DNA of 64,000 nucleotides from Spartobacteria bacterium. Its GTDB lineage: Bacteria > Verrucomicrobiota > Kiritimatiellia > RZYC01. Every line of letters begins with the position of its first letter. Position 1 is the first letter of the stretch. The stretch lies in the NCBI GenBank assembly GCA_009930475.1, contig RZYC01000005.1:25570-89569 (forward strand), given 5' to 3'. The position numbers and the translations under genes are program-made. The notes below the pieces were generated by a model. It saw nothing but the letters and a program-made list of their open reading frames with translations, was not told where the DNA came from and searched no databases. Positions 19,500-28,544 of this stretch are shown here, one piece after another.

Positions 19500-20789
19500 T
19501 TACGGGTTGGCGGGCTGGGCTGTGGGTTCTTCTTCCGGTGCAGGCGTCGCCGCATCATCGACAGGAACATCTGACGGAACCACTCCATCGTTTAAATCAG
19601 CCGTTAAACCAAGTTCCGACTGCTGGGGTGGAATAGGCCAGTCAGGCCCCCATTCATGCTCATCACCCCAGTATTTCATCAGCTGTTTCCCCTCGCGCTG
19701 AAGCCTGCCGGCTTTACCGGCAAGGGCATCGGCCTGACCCACGGCCCCCGCGATGCGGCTATCGCTACTGTCCACAGACGCGCGTATCATGCGATAGTCA
19801 CGCATGGCGCTTTCCATCACTTTCAAGGATGCATTCACCATCTTCCGATCAAATTTTGTTTTTACCCGGATGATGTTTCCCACTTGTTCGATGCGGCTTT
19901 GGCGTGCCGTCCGCAGCATGGCTTTCGCCCACCACACATACTCCTTCCCGCCCCATTCCGTGGCAATATCCTCCCCTTTATAGGCTGTAGCAAGCAGTGC
20001 TTCTGCAGAGCGTTTCATATCATTGACCACGGAGAGCACATAGGAGGCCGACCGTTCCGATTTGGTAATCAGAATAATATCCCAGCTGCCATCATATTGG
20101 CCCATGGAGCCCTTGAGAATCACCGACTGCGTATGGCGACGAAGCTGAGGCGGCAGCAATTTATCCGGTTTGGGAAAAACGGTGGCCGTGTGTACGCGGT
20201 TGGTTAGCTGCTGAGCCAAAGGAATAATATCCCCGGAGTACAAGCTGGATAAAAGCGACTGATGGCTCGAGACATTATTCGACGTGGTAAAAAAGACCAT
20301 ATCTCTTCCCAAAAAAGCGACCCCCTTGTTTCCCTGATCATAGAGATCCTCATCCAGCAAGTTCTTAAAATACCCGCCCTGATGCATCTGCGCCTTGCTC
20401 TGTCCGGTCTGCAGGCCGCCGCATACATGCGCCACCACATTTTCAACTTGACCGCTTTCAGAGCGGTTATAGGTGACATTGAGTGCTGTGACTTCGCCGA
20501 GATTCAACGACGGATCATCTTCCATGCCCGTTTGAATCAAGGACTTAAGATTGCTGAGCAATTCAGGATTATCGCCAAGAACGGAATCCAGATAATTTTC
20601 CGAAAGGGCCTCAGAGGCAGGTGTTCCATCAATGGACTCTCCACTGCCAACCAGATAGCGGAGCTGTCTTTCCCAGTCCCTTCCGATATAATACAGCCGA
20701 AGTGCGCGAAACCCGACAAATGAACCGGCCGCCAGCAGGGCCAGCAGAATGAGACTCGTGGTAAATCGAAATGTACGAAATGCTTTCAC
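19500..20789 (-). CDS. uncharacterised membrane-anchored protein with Pro/Ala/Glu-rich tail
   Basis: I do not recognise this 429-residue protein. Residues about 10-28 form one hydrophobic anchor (TSLILLALLAAGSFVGF). The rest looks periplasmic, with mixed alpha/beta composition and segments such as NLKSLIQTGMEDDPSLNLGEV and GKEYVWWAKAMLRTARQSRIEQ. A helical stretch with glutamine and lysine lies near 340-375. The last ~35 residues are acidic and rich in P, A and E, probably disordered. It lies 22 bases upstream of the chemoreceptor and 36 downstream of another anchored protein in the same direction, so these may be one operon. Confidence 0.65.
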   Translation of the reverse strand: MKAFRTFRFTTSLILLALLAAGSFVGFRALRLYYIGRDWERQLRYLVGSGESIDGTPASEALSENYLDSVLGDNPELLSNLKSLIQTGMEDDPSLNLGEVTALNVTYNRSESGQVENVVAHVCGGLQTGQSKAQMHQGGYFKNLLDEDLYDQGNKGVAFLGRDMVFFTTSNNVSSHQSLLSSLYSGDIIPLAQQLTNRVHTATVFPKPDKLLPPQLRRHTQSVILKGSMGQYDGSWDIILITKSERSASYVLSVVNDMKRSAEALLATAYKGEDIATEWGGKEYVWWAKAMLRTARQSRIEQVGNIIRVKTKFDRKMVNASLKVMESAMRDYRMIRASVDSSDSRIAGAVGQADALAGKAGRLQREGKQLMKYWGDEHEWGPDWPIPPQQSELGLTADLNDGVVPSDVPVDDAATPAPEEEPTAQPANP

Positions 20790-20825
20790 CGAAACTCTCC
20801 AAGTGCGTTGTTCATAATGTTGTAG

Positions 20826-21539
20826 TTACTTTCTGGAACGATCACGATCATTTTTTACCAGACTGGACAGATATTGCGAGGATCGAAAGTGCTCCTGACA
20901 ATAGGGGCATATTTGTTCGTCCTGAATACGCAGGGCATCAAAAGGCAGTTTGCGACCGCAAGCAGGACAGCGTACACCGGTGACAAATTCAGAGGACGCA
21001 ACGTCATCGGGAGCTGCTTCCGGCTCCGACGACAAGGAGCTCATCTGGTCGACTCTCTGTGCCGCCGCCTCGCGCGGGATAAAAGGAGGGATCGGGTCGT
21101 CTGCCACGTCAAACCCATCGAGATCAGCGGACTCCTGCATAGGAGCATACGGCTCCATGCGCTGTTCTCCCGACGGAATGAACGGAGGTAGATTCATTTC
21201 ATCTGCCGGGATGATATTGGCCTGTCGCTCCTCAAAAAAAGATGTTCTGTCGGTCACGTCCGAAATAAGGGACGGTGCATCCGGCGGTGCGTCGAATGCG
21301 GAATCGGTTCTGCGGGGGGGGCCGGAGTCGAGATGCTGTTTGAGCTGCGCATCAATGCGGTCTATTTTCTCCACCAGTTCCTGCTGACACCCAGTAATAT
21401 ATTTCTGCTGTTTGCGTATAAGAGACTGCAATAAATGGAGTTCTTTCATCATGGAATGATGGCGCGAGATCGCGAGACCAACAGCCATAATAAGCGATGC
21501 GACCGAAATGCAGATGATACCAATGGCTATCCAGTTCAT
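20826..21539 (-). CDS. membrane-anchored protein with coiled coil and C-terminal zinc ribbon
   Basis: This 237-residue protein begins with a single transmembrane helix (WIAIGIICISVASLIMAVGLA). A short coiled coil (about 28-72) follows, then an acidic proline-rich linker with two repeats of PPFIP. It ends with a zinc ribbon, CPACGRKLPFDAL ... CPYCQEHF. The topology suggests a cytoplasmic zinc ribbon tethered to the inner membrane. No family name is recognised. It starts 15 bases downstream of the receiver-protein gene, so it may share its operon and perhaps its signalling. Confidence 0.7.
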   Translation of the reverse strand: MNWIAIGIICISVASLIMAVGLAISRHHSMMKELHLLQSLIRKQQKYITGCQQELVEKIDRIDAQLKQHLDSGPPRRTDSAFDAPPDAPSLISDVTDRTSFFEERQANIIPADEMNLPPFIPSGEQRMEPYAPMQESADLDGFDVADDPIPPFIPREAAAQRVDQMSSLSSEPEAAPDDVASSEFVTGVRCPACGRKLPFDALRIQDEQICPYCQEHFRSSQYLSSLVKNDRDRSRK

Positions 21540-21554
21540 AAAGGGATGTCCTCG

Positions 21555-21968
21555 TTAAAATCCCAGTTGTTTTTTGGCGTCATTCAGCATGAGCTGAATC
21601 TTTTCAACAGGAGTTAATTTCAAGATGAAATTCATTGCACCCAGTTTAAAACATTGTCGCACAACGGATTCATCGACATAAGAAGACATCATAATGACAT
21701 TGGCTTCCGGGTATTCCGTAACCATTTCATCCAGTGCCTCCAGTCCGCTTTTCATGGGCATATCAATATCCATCACGACCAGATCGGGTCGAAAGCGGCG
21801 ATAATACGTAAGTCCCGCCGCTCCGGATGCAGCCATCCCGACCACTTTCATACCGGAACGCTCGACAACCATCTTGAAAAGGAACCGTATATTTGGTTCG
21901 TCATCAACGATTAGAACGCGACAAACCGCCGAATCATTTTCCATGTTATTAGTTATTATTTCGTTCAT
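21555..21968 (-). CDS. stand-alone response-regulator receiver protein (CheY-like)
   Basis: This 137-residue receiver domain has no output domain. The acidic pocket is D22/D23, the phospho-acceptor is D67 in VVMDIDMP, the switch Ser is in IMMSSYVDE and the conserved Lys is in FILKLTP. It could signal by protein contact, for example to a flagellar switch or a membrane partner encoded next to it. No histidine kinase lies adjacent. The longest frame overlaps lpxA by 20 bases; an in-frame ATG at 21944 would avoid the overlap, and neither has a strong ribosome site. Confidence 0.9.
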   Translation of the reverse strand: MNEIITNNMENDSAVCRVLIVDDEPNIRFLFKMVVERSGMKVVGMAASGAAGLTYYRRFRPDLVVMDIDMPMKSGLEALDEMVTEYPEANVIMMSSYVDESVVRQCFKLGAMNFILKLTPVEKIQLMLNDAKKQLGF

Positions 21969-22752
21969 TTGTGATCACACTACATAAACCTCGCTTGGAT
22001 TGCAGTATAAAATCTGCCATTTCAGCGACAAGTGCAGATGGTTTGGATTCAAGCAGCATTTCCGCTACTTTTTTCGGTGATTCATTCTGAGTAAACAGCT
22101 GCTTGAACGTGCGCTTGATGTCGAGTCGGTCGGCACTGGACAGACCGGCGCGGCGCAGTCCCACGGTATTCAATCCGGCGAGTCCATTTCGCTCTCCTGT
22201 AACGGTCGTGCAGAAAGGAGGAACATCCTGACTGATGGCTCCCAACCCCCCCAGCATGGCAAGCCGTCCGATATGAACAAATTGATGTATTGCTGCAGCC
22301 CCGCCGGCAAAAATGCCGTCGCCCATCACGACATAGCCGCCTAACAGCACCCCGTTGGCGAGGATGACGCGATTGCCGAGTATGCAGTTATGTGCCACAT
22401 GGGAATGGGCCATGAGATAGCAATGGTTTCCGATAACCGTCTCGGAATACTCCTCGGTGCCGCGATGAATGGTCACCCCTTCACGAAAAGTGCAGTCGTC
22501 GCCAATTCGCACATAACTCACGCAATGAGAAAAAGATAAATCCTGTGGTTCACCACCGATGATAGCAGAGGCATGAACCCTGCAACGGGCCCCCATGGTC
22601 ACATAGGGATAAATAACCGCATGCGGGTCAATGCGGCAATCGTCGCCAATTACAACGTTTTCACTAACAATGGCATAGGCACCAATGGTCACGTTTTTGC
22701 CCAGTTGAGCGGACGGGTCGACAATCGCTGCGGGATGAATCATGTTTGTCAT
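21949..22752 (-). CDS. lpxA: acyl-[ACP]-UDP-N-acetylglucosamine O-acyltransferase
   Basis: This protein catalyses the first step of lipid A synthesis, adding a 3-hydroxyacyl chain to UDP-GlcNAc in the cytoplasm. It has 267 residues, the usual length. The N-terminal two thirds is a left-handed beta helix of hexapeptide repeats, and the catalytic His lies in MAHSHVAHNC. The C-terminal helical part begins near NGLAGLNTVGLRRAGLS. Its presence shows the organism makes lipopolysaccharide. No lpxD, fabZ or lpxB gene is beside it. Confidence 0.96.
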   Translation of the reverse strand: MTNMIHPAAIVDPSAQLGKNVTIGAYAIVSENVVIGDDCRIDPHAVIYPYVTMGARCRVHASAIIGGEPQDLSFSHCVSYVRIGDDCTFREGVTIHRGTEEYSETVIGNHCYLMAHSHVAHNCILGNRVILANGVLLGGYVVMGDGIFAGGAAAIHQFVHIGRLAMLGGLGAISQDVPPFCTTVTGERNGLAGLNTVGLRRAGLSSADRLDIKRTFKQLFTQNESPKKVAEMLLESKPSALVAEMADFILQSKRGLCSVITNERNNN

Positions 22753-22785
22753 ATCGGTATGTCCTTTGGTTATAACCTGAGCCGA

Positions 22786-23532
22786 TCATTCGGCGGATTG
22801 TTGCTGATTTTTAAAAGAAATAGAGCCTTCCTGCCGGAGACTGTAATAATCAGGATGACCGGGAATGCATTTACCGGCCACGATAATATGATCCAGCAGC
22901 GGAATGTCCAGCAGTGCACCCGACTCGATGAGCTGCCGAGTAATGGATCGGTCGGCGGCCGACGGGGTCGGGTCGCCGGACGGATGATTGTGCGCTACGA
23001 TGATGGATCTGCTGGACGTGCGTATGGCTTCGCGAAAAACTTCTCTGGCAGAAACCAAACTGGAATCCAGCACGCCTCTGGTCAATTGCAGGGGCGGAGT
23101 AATCAGACGGTTTTTGGTATCCAGCAGGATGACCCAGAATGATTCCTGTGTTTGATGCAGCACATGGGGTTTTAATAGAGAGTAAACGGTTCCCGGCTCT
23201 TTTACCTGCGGCATATGCGGCGGTTCCTCCTCCCGCAACCGGCTGCCGATTTCCATCACCGATTTGAGCACCTGACCACGCACCTTCCCTACCCCTTTGA
23301 TCTGTGCCAGTTCGGTGGCCGAAGCCTGTTCCATCGCGGTAAGCGATCCATAACGACGCAATAGTTCATCAGCGACCTGCAGCACACTCATACCTCGAAC
23401 ACCGCTGCGCAGAACAATGGCCAGTAACATCCGCGTGGGTGTATTTCTTGGCCCATAGCGATCCATGACCTCACGGGGACGCTCCATTTCGGGGACGTCC
23501 TTAACACGCATATTATACGGTTCTTCAGCCAT
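22786..23532 (-). CDS. radC: RadC-family JAB1/MPN-domain protein
   Basis: This is a 248-residue RadC homologue. An N-terminal helix-hairpin-helix segment (ATELAQIKGVGKVRGQVL) precedes a JAMM metalloprotease-like domain with HNHPSGDPTPSAAD. RadC was once called a DNA repair protein, but its actual role is unsettled. The frame is open upstream to 23874, but that region is the antiparallel shadow of hflX. The ATG at 23532 (MAEEPYNMRVKDVPEMERP) starts family similarity and overlaps the hflX stop by 8 bases, implying coupled translation. Confidence 0.93.
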   Translation of the reverse strand: MAEEPYNMRVKDVPEMERPREVMDRYGPRNTPTRMLLAIVLRSGVRGMSVLQVADELLRRYGSLTAMEQASATELAQIKGVGKVRGQVLKSVMEIGSRLREEEPPHMPQVKEPGTVYSLLKPHVLHQTQESFWVILLDTKNRLITPPLQLTRGVLDSSLVSAREVFREAIRTSSRSIIVAHNHPSGDPTPSAADRSITRQLIESGALLDIPLLDHIIVAGKCIPGHPDYYSLRQEGSISFKNQQQSAE

Positions 23533-24865
23533 GCGGATGCGGCTCCGTATGCACCGCCGCATCAAAAACGGATGCATCGGCCAGATAGGCTGAAAGCTGT
23601 CCCGACAGGGCCTGCGGAATGCGGGCCATGAGCAGAATGTGCGCCTCATCATAGGCCTCCCGCATAATATGTCCGGCCGAACGAATCTGAGCAACATAAC
23701 GGGCATCTCGCTGCGGAATCCGCAGAATACATGTAGTAAAGCGCAGACGTAATGCATCGGCAATGGCGGACTGAAGGGCGTCCATCCCCTCTCCCGAATG
23801 AGCACTGACGGGAACAGACTGGTCGTAAATGCGATGCAGCCTTTTCGCGGTTTCAGCTCCCTGTTCGCGGTCAATTTTGTTGAGCACCATTACGGTGTTT
23901 TTCCCGGCGCACCCCAGGGCGTCGAGCACTTCATTGACCGCGTCGATCTGTTCGTCGACATTTTCATGCGAACAGTCCACCACATGCAGCAGCAGGTCGG
24001 CATCCGCCACTTCTTCCAAGGTCGCTTTAAAGGCTTCCACCAGATGATGAGGCAGTTTACGAATAAAGCCGACGGTATCACTCAATAAAACAGGCTGATG
24101 ATTGGGCAGTTCCAGTTTGCGTGTGACCGTATCCAGGGTAACAAAAAGAGCATCCTGCGCCACCACTTCGGCATCGGTCATCCGGTTTAAAATAGATGAT
24201 TTCCCCGCGTTGGTATATCCCACAAGCGAGACCATGGCCCAGCCGCTGCGACGCTGTCCCCGCCGCAGTTCTTCGCGATGTTTTGCGACTTTGATCAATT
24301 CCTCTTTGGAGCGATGAATCCGTTCCAGCAGACGACGACGATCCAGTTCCATCTGCTGCTCGCCCGGTCCACCGCGAACGCCGATGCCTCCCGTCTGCCT
24401 TTCCAGATGGGACCACATGTTGCGCAAGCGCGGCAGGGTATATTCCAGTCGTGCCAGCTCGACCTGCAACCGGCCTTCCCTGGTTTTGGCATGCAGACCG
24501 AAAATATCGAGAATGACCTGTGTTCGGTCGATGACTTTTCGATCCATGATACGGCCGAGATTACGGCCCTGAGCCGGCGATAAGTCATCGTCAAATACCA
24601 CCGTATCCGCATCAAGTTCGATGACGGCACGCGAGACCTCTTCCGCTTTTCCTGTTCCGATATAACAGCCCGGATGAATGACCGCCTGCCGCATGACAAA
24701 GCTTTTCACCACATCGCCGCCCGCCGTGCTCACCAGTTCCTCCAGTTCCTGCAGCGATTCTTTTACCTGCCATTCCTTCTGGTCACTGCGCACCACACCC
24801 ACAAGAACAACCCGCTCACGAACCTTTTCGTAATCAGTGGGTATACTGCCGCTTTCTTTTGTCAT
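23525..24865 (-). CDS. hflX: ribosome-associated GTPase HflX
   Basis: This 446-residue GTPase splits stalled or stress-hibernating ribosomes in characterised bacteria. The N-terminal glycine-rich HflX domain contains GRNLGRIMDRKVIDRTQVILDIF (read in part) and GGIGVRGGPGEQQME. The G domain begins near residue 213, with G1 GYTNAGKSS, the G3 DTVGF and the G4 NKID. A short C-terminal domain of about 60 residues follows. It heads a run hflX-radC-lpxA-receiver on the minus strand. Confidence 0.95.
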   Translation of the reverse strand: MTKESGSIPTDYEKVRERVVLVGVVRSDQKEWQVKESLQELEELVSTAGGDVVKSFVMRQAVIHPGCYIGTGKAEEVSRAVIELDADTVVFDDDLSPAQGRNLGRIMDRKVIDRTQVILDIFGLHAKTREGRLQVELARLEYTLPRLRNMWSHLERQTGGIGVRGGPGEQQMELDRRRLLERIHRSKEELIKVAKHREELRRGQRRSGWAMVSLVGYTNAGKSSILNRMTDAEVVAQDALFVTLDTVTRKLELPNHQPVLLSDTVGFIRKLPHHLVEAFKATLEEVADADLLLHVVDCSHENVDEQIDAVNEVLDALGCAGKNTVMVLNKIDREQGAETAKRLHRIYDQSVPVSAHSGEGMDALQSAIADALRLRFTTCILRIPQRDARYVAQIRSAGHIMREAYDEAHILLMARIPQALSGQLSAYLADASVFDAAVHTEPHPHG

Positions 24866-24892
24866 ACTGCTCCTGCATCTCCGGTGGCGGGG

Positions 24893-25564
24893 TTACCGCT
24901 GTTTAACCAACGAGAAAAATCGATCCTGATACTCATCAAAAACACGATATTGCTGAAGCGTTTGCTGGAGTTCCGGGATCAGCTCTTTATTACGCGCCGC
25001 TTGTAAAAAAGCTTTTTCAATGGCATGCCGACGACCATCTGGATCTTCTCTTAAATCATTGTAATGCTTTGGGATGGATCGATGAATCATCTCCATGACC
25101 AGCTTCATCAGGCATACTTCCCAAGGTTCGTCCACGCCGGTTAACAGTGCAGACATGACCTGATTTGACTGGGTAATGGCGGCTTTCGCCTTTTCGGTAA
25201 CGTGTTCGATGCTGTCGGTGACAACGTGGTCATTGACTTCCTGTTTTCGGATAGAAAATCCATATTTCAGCATCATCATATCAGGGAAATTTGTGCGAAG
25301 CCATTGCGCATAGTCCGCCGCCGCCTCCTGTTCAAACCCATCGAGAATGACGGATCCCATGTCCTGCGGAGCGATGATCTGCGGCCGCAAAGCTTCCAGT
25401 CGTCCTTCACGTATTCGAACCTTGGAAGCGTCGTCCATCACTTCAGTGATAAGCTGATAAGAAACAATGGTATTACCAAAGGTTTCCAGAGACTGTCTGG
25501 GTACAACAACCAGTTCAGTGAAATTCACCGCGTACCAAAAATCATGTTTCGAAGGATTTTCCAT
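24893..25564 (-). CDS. uncharacterised conserved-looking protein, 223 aa
   Basis: No family is recognised. The protein is soluble, with no signal or transmembrane helix. The first half has beta-rich segments (WYAVNFTELVVVPRQSLETFGN, read in part) and the second half is helical, with EPWEVCLMKLVMEMIHRS and a C-terminal amphipathic stretch. It starts 136 bases downstream of the sigma-54 activator and ends 27 bases before hflX on the same strand. A house-keeping role alongside HflX is possible but unsupported. Confidence 0.6.
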   Translation of the reverse strand: MENPSKHDFWYAVNFTELVVVPRQSLETFGNTIVSYQLITEVMDDASKVRIREGRLEALRPQIIAPQDMGSVILDGFEQEAAADYAQWLRTNFPDMMMLKYGFSIRKQEVNDHVVTDSIEHVTEKAKAAITQSNQVMSALLTGVDEPWEVCLMKLVMEMIHRSIPKHYNDLREDPDGRRHAIEKAFLQAARNKELIPELQQTLQQYRVFDEYQDRFFSLVKQR

Positions 25565-25700
25565 TATTGCGCTCGCGTTTAAGTAAATATGTCAGTTAAA
25601 GAAAAATCGTCCGGCAAGTCCAGTCTTTTGCGCCCTCGGCTGCTTTTTTAAATCGGCATCGCGGAAGTCGCAGACAGAGGTGCGGAAGGCCGAGGCCCCG

Positions 25701-27050
25701 CTATGATGATGCGGAGCGGCCATCCTGTTCGGGAAGGGTTAAACCTAACTTACGCATCTTGCGATAAAGGGTTGTTTTGTGAATACCCAGTGCTTTTGCG
25801 GCGGCCTCACGGTTGTTATTATGCTGTCGAAGCGCGGTACGGATGGCCTGTGATTCCGCATCTCCGCGTATCTGCTGAATGGGTTCTTTTTCTGACGGCA
25901 GCTTGATCACTGCGGAGAAGGAGCTCGGCAAATGAACCGGCTCAATAACGTCTGTGGAACACAGTACAAAGGCGCGTTCAATGATGTTCTCCAGTTCACG
26001 GACATTGCCCGGCCAATCATAGGCCAGCAGCAGCTCCATCGCGGCTGGATGAATGGATTGTATTGCACGGTTTTGAAGGAAATTAAACCGCTGTATAAAA
26101 TGATTGGCCAGTAATGGAATATCGTCTTTGCGCCGATGAAGCGGAGGGATATCTATGGCAATAATATGAACGCGATAAAACAGATCCTGGCGAAACGTCC
26201 CCTCCTCCACCATGGCGTGGAGATCACGATGTGTTGCCGCGATGATGCGGGCTTTACAGGGCTCGGAACGAGTTCCTCCAAGCGGCTCGAATACATGATC
26301 CTGGAGCACGCGCAACAACCGGACCTGTAGTGCCGGGCTGACCTCGCCGATTTCATCGAGAAAGAGCGTCCCTTCCCCCGCCAGCGCAAAACGTCCCGGT
26401 TTATCGTGGTCTGCCCCCGTAAAGGCTCCTTTTTTGTAGCCAAACAATTCTGATTCCAGCAGATTGTCCGGCAGTGCGCCGCAGTTAACGGCGACAAAGG
26501 GCTCTTTTTTACGCGGACCGGCATGATGAATCGCACGGGCGAGAACTTCTTTGCCTGTCCCCGTTTCGCCTTGAATGAGGAGTGTACTGCTGCTGACGGC
26601 CACGGCTTCGGCCAGCTGAAAAACCTGCTGCATGGAACTACTGCGACTGACAAAATCACCCAGCTGATACCGCCCCACCAGCTCTTTGCGCAGCGTTTCA
26701 ATCTCGCTCAGATCACGAAAGGTTTCCGCCCCGCCGATAACCTGTCCTTCACGACTACGCAGAACAGCCGTGGATATACTGACCGGCATGCGTTCCCCGT
26801 CTGCATTAATGATGTAGCCCATCTGATTGATGACAGGCGTCCCGGTTTCCAGCGTACGGCGCAATGCACAGCCGGTTTCGCACATATTGGAACGAAAAAC
26901 CTCACAGCAAAACTGCCCAATCGCTTCTTCGCGGGGAATACCCGTAATCTGTTCTGCGGCACGGTTGAAGGAAACAATTTTCCACTGTGAGTCGACCGTA
27001 AAAACCCCGTCTGAGATGCTTTCAAGAATGGCTTCCGTTGTGTGGTTCAT
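25701..27050 (-). CDS. sigma-54-dependent transcriptional activator, PAS-AAA+-Fis, with Cys-rich PAS
   Basis: This 449-residue activator resembles the one at 12530-13969. It carries a PAS sensor (about 8-125) containing C-x8-C-x3-C, an AAA+ domain (Walker A GETGTGKE, loop GAFTGAD, Walker B FLDEIGE) and a C-terminal Fis helix (NNNREAAAKALGIHKTTLYRKMRKLG). There is no receiver domain, so activity is probably set by the PAS ligand or redox state. It is divergent from the hydE operon, with about 180 bases between the genes. It could regulate that operon, but no convincing -24/-12 promoter was found. Confidence 0.93.
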   Translation of the reverse strand: MNHTTEAILESISDGVFTVDSQWKIVSFNRAAEQITGIPREEAIGQFCCEVFRSNMCETGCALRRTLETGTPVINQMGYIINADGERMPVSISTAVLRSREGQVIGGAETFRDLSEIETLRKELVGRYQLGDFVSRSSSMQQVFQLAEAVAVSSSTLLIQGETGTGKEVLARAIHHAGPRKKEPFVAVNCGALPDNLLESELFGYKKGAFTGADHDKPGRFALAGEGTLFLDEIGEVSPALQVRLLRVLQDHVFEPLGGTRSEPCKARIIAATHRDLHAMVEEGTFRQDLFYRVHIIAIDIPPLHRRKDDIPLLANHFIQRFNFLQNRAIQSIHPAAMELLLAYDWPGNVRELENIIERAFVLCSTDVIEPVHLPSSFSAVIKLPSEKEPIQQIRGDAESQAIRTALRQHNNNREAAAKALGIHKTTLYRKMRKLGLTLPEQDGRSASS

Positions 27051-27234
27051 CGCATAGTTCTTTCTGATTGGAGCAGAGCATACAATGTTGCGGTCATTCT
27101 ACAAGAACATACTTCCGGTTGCTACAAATATGAATCATTGCGCACTCTTCCCCTATATATTTGCCTTGAAGACCGCTTCTAAGGCGCGTAGTTTTCTGCC
27201 TCGTTATGTTAAAAAACGAAATGCGAGTAATACC

Positions 27235-27501
27235 ATGCAGGAAGCTATGATTAAAAAAGTATCCCGGCCCATTCTCGAGCTGGACGAACAATATCAGGTT
27301 GAAATTCACTTCTGTGAGCTGAAAGGCCGCCGCTGGGCCTATCTCTTTGGAAGAAGCACCACCGCCTTTGATTTTATGACCAACTGCCGCTGCCCGCTCA
27401 ACGATGACTATGGACTGATCATTCACAGCGGCACCCCGCTGAAAAAAGAGGTGACAGAGGCCATTGCACAGCAGATAAGACAGGTTATAGCCGATGAATA
27501 A
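27235..27501 (+). CDS. small uncharacterised protein upstream of hydE
   Basis: This 88-residue soluble protein has no recognised family. It contains FCELKGRRWAYLFGRSTTAFD and a final helix KEVTEAIAQQIRQVIADE. The frame is open back to 27085, but the stretch before 27235 has poor coding character, so I place the start at the ATG at 27235; another ATG lies at 27247. Its stop overlaps the hydE start by 8 bases (ATGAATAA), which argues that it is a real, co-translated gene. A role near hydrogenase maturation is possible from position only. Confidence 0.6.
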   Translation: MQEAMIKKVSRPILELDEQYQVEIHFCELKGRRWAYLFGRSTTAFDFMTNCRCPLNDDYGLIIHSGTPLKKEVTEAIAQQIRQVIADE

Positions 27502-28540
27502 AAAGCAGGTGGAAGTATGGCTTCGGGAACGGGATCCCGTGAAGCTGCAAGAGCTGTGGAACAGGGCTGATGCGGTGCGGCGAAAATATGTCGGCGAGGC
27601 CGTTCATCTGCGCGGCCTGCTGGAAATATCCAATTACTGCGCCCGCCAATGTGCCTACTGCGGCTTGTTTGCAGGGAATACATCGATCCCCCGTTACCGC
27701 ATGACCATCGATGAAATTCTTACGGGAGCAAAACGCGCCATGGAATGCGGCTTTGGCACGGTGGTTATGCAGTCCGGCGAAGATTACGGCATGGATAAAG
27801 CCTTTATCACCGAGGTCATCTGCCGCATAAAGACGGAGACTCCGCTGGCGGTGACTTTAAGTCTGGGAGAACGAAAAGACGATGAACTGCTGGAATGGCG
27901 GAATGCCGGCGCCGACCGCTATTTACTTCGCTTTGAAACGTCTGATGCCGCATTGTTTGACGCGATTCATCCGCCGCTGGGCCGCCGCAAAGTCGACCGC
28001 ATTGCCTTTCTAAAAAAATTGCAGTCCATGGGATACGAGACCGGCAGCGGGGTCATGATCGGCATACCCGGTCAGACCTATGCGACGCTGGCTAATGATA
28101 TCCTGCTCTTTCAGTCGCTGGATCTGGACATGATCGGCATGGGACCCTACATCCCGCATCCCGGAACTCGACTGGGCTCCACGCCGCCCGCCGCATGCGA
28201 GGATCAGGTTGCCGCAGACGAGACCACGGTCTGCAATGCACTGGCATTGACCCGCATATTATGTCCGGATACCAATATTCCCGCAACCACGGCACTGGCC
28301 ACCATCGACAAAACCCACGGATATGAAGAAGGACTGGCCAGAGGAGCCAACGTAATCATGCCCAATGTAACCCCGAAACAGTACCGGGCACTATACCAGA
28401 TCTATCCCTCAAAAGTATGTATCGATGAAACCCCGGAATATACAGCAAAACTGGTGCAGGAACGGATTATTGCGGCGCATCGGACCATAGGGAAAGGCCC
28501 CGGAGGACGGTTTGATGCGCACACAGAGACGGAGGAATGA
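27494..28540 (+). CDS. hydE: [FeFe]-hydrogenase H-cluster radical-SAM maturase HydE
   Basis: HydE helps to build the di-iron subcluster of [FeFe] hydrogenase. The 348-residue protein has the radical-SAM CxxxCxxC motif at C49/C53/C56 (CARQCAYC) and the family segments GTVVMQSGEDYGMD and LSLGERKDDELLEWRNAGAD. The length is typical. It probably serves the HndD hydrogenase encoded 9-15 kb downstream in this window. The partner maturases HydF and HydG are not in the window. It overlaps the small upstream gene and is followed closely by a NERD-domain gene. Confidence 0.94.
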   Translation: MNKKQVEVWLRERDPVKLQELWNRADAVRRKYVGEAVHLRGLLEISNYCARQCAYCGLFAGNTSIPRYRMTIDEILTGAKRAMECGFGTVVMQSGEDYGMDKAFITEVICRIKTETPLAVTLSLGERKDDELLEWRNAGADRYLLRFETSDAALFDAIHPPLGRRKVDRIAFLKKLQSMGYETGSGVMIGIPGQTYATLANDILLFQSLDLDMIGMGPYIPHPGTRLGSTPPAACEDQVAADETTVCNALALTRILCPDTNIPATTALATIDKTHGYEEGLARGANVIMPNVTPKQYRALYQIYPSKVCIDETPEYTAKLVQERIIAAHRTIGKGPGGRFDAHTETEE

Positions 28541-28544
28541 GCAA

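Noticed and set aside
23533..23874. Upstream extension of the radC frame
   Set aside because: The stretch is antiparallel-shadow sequence within hflX; family similarity begins at the ATG at 23532.
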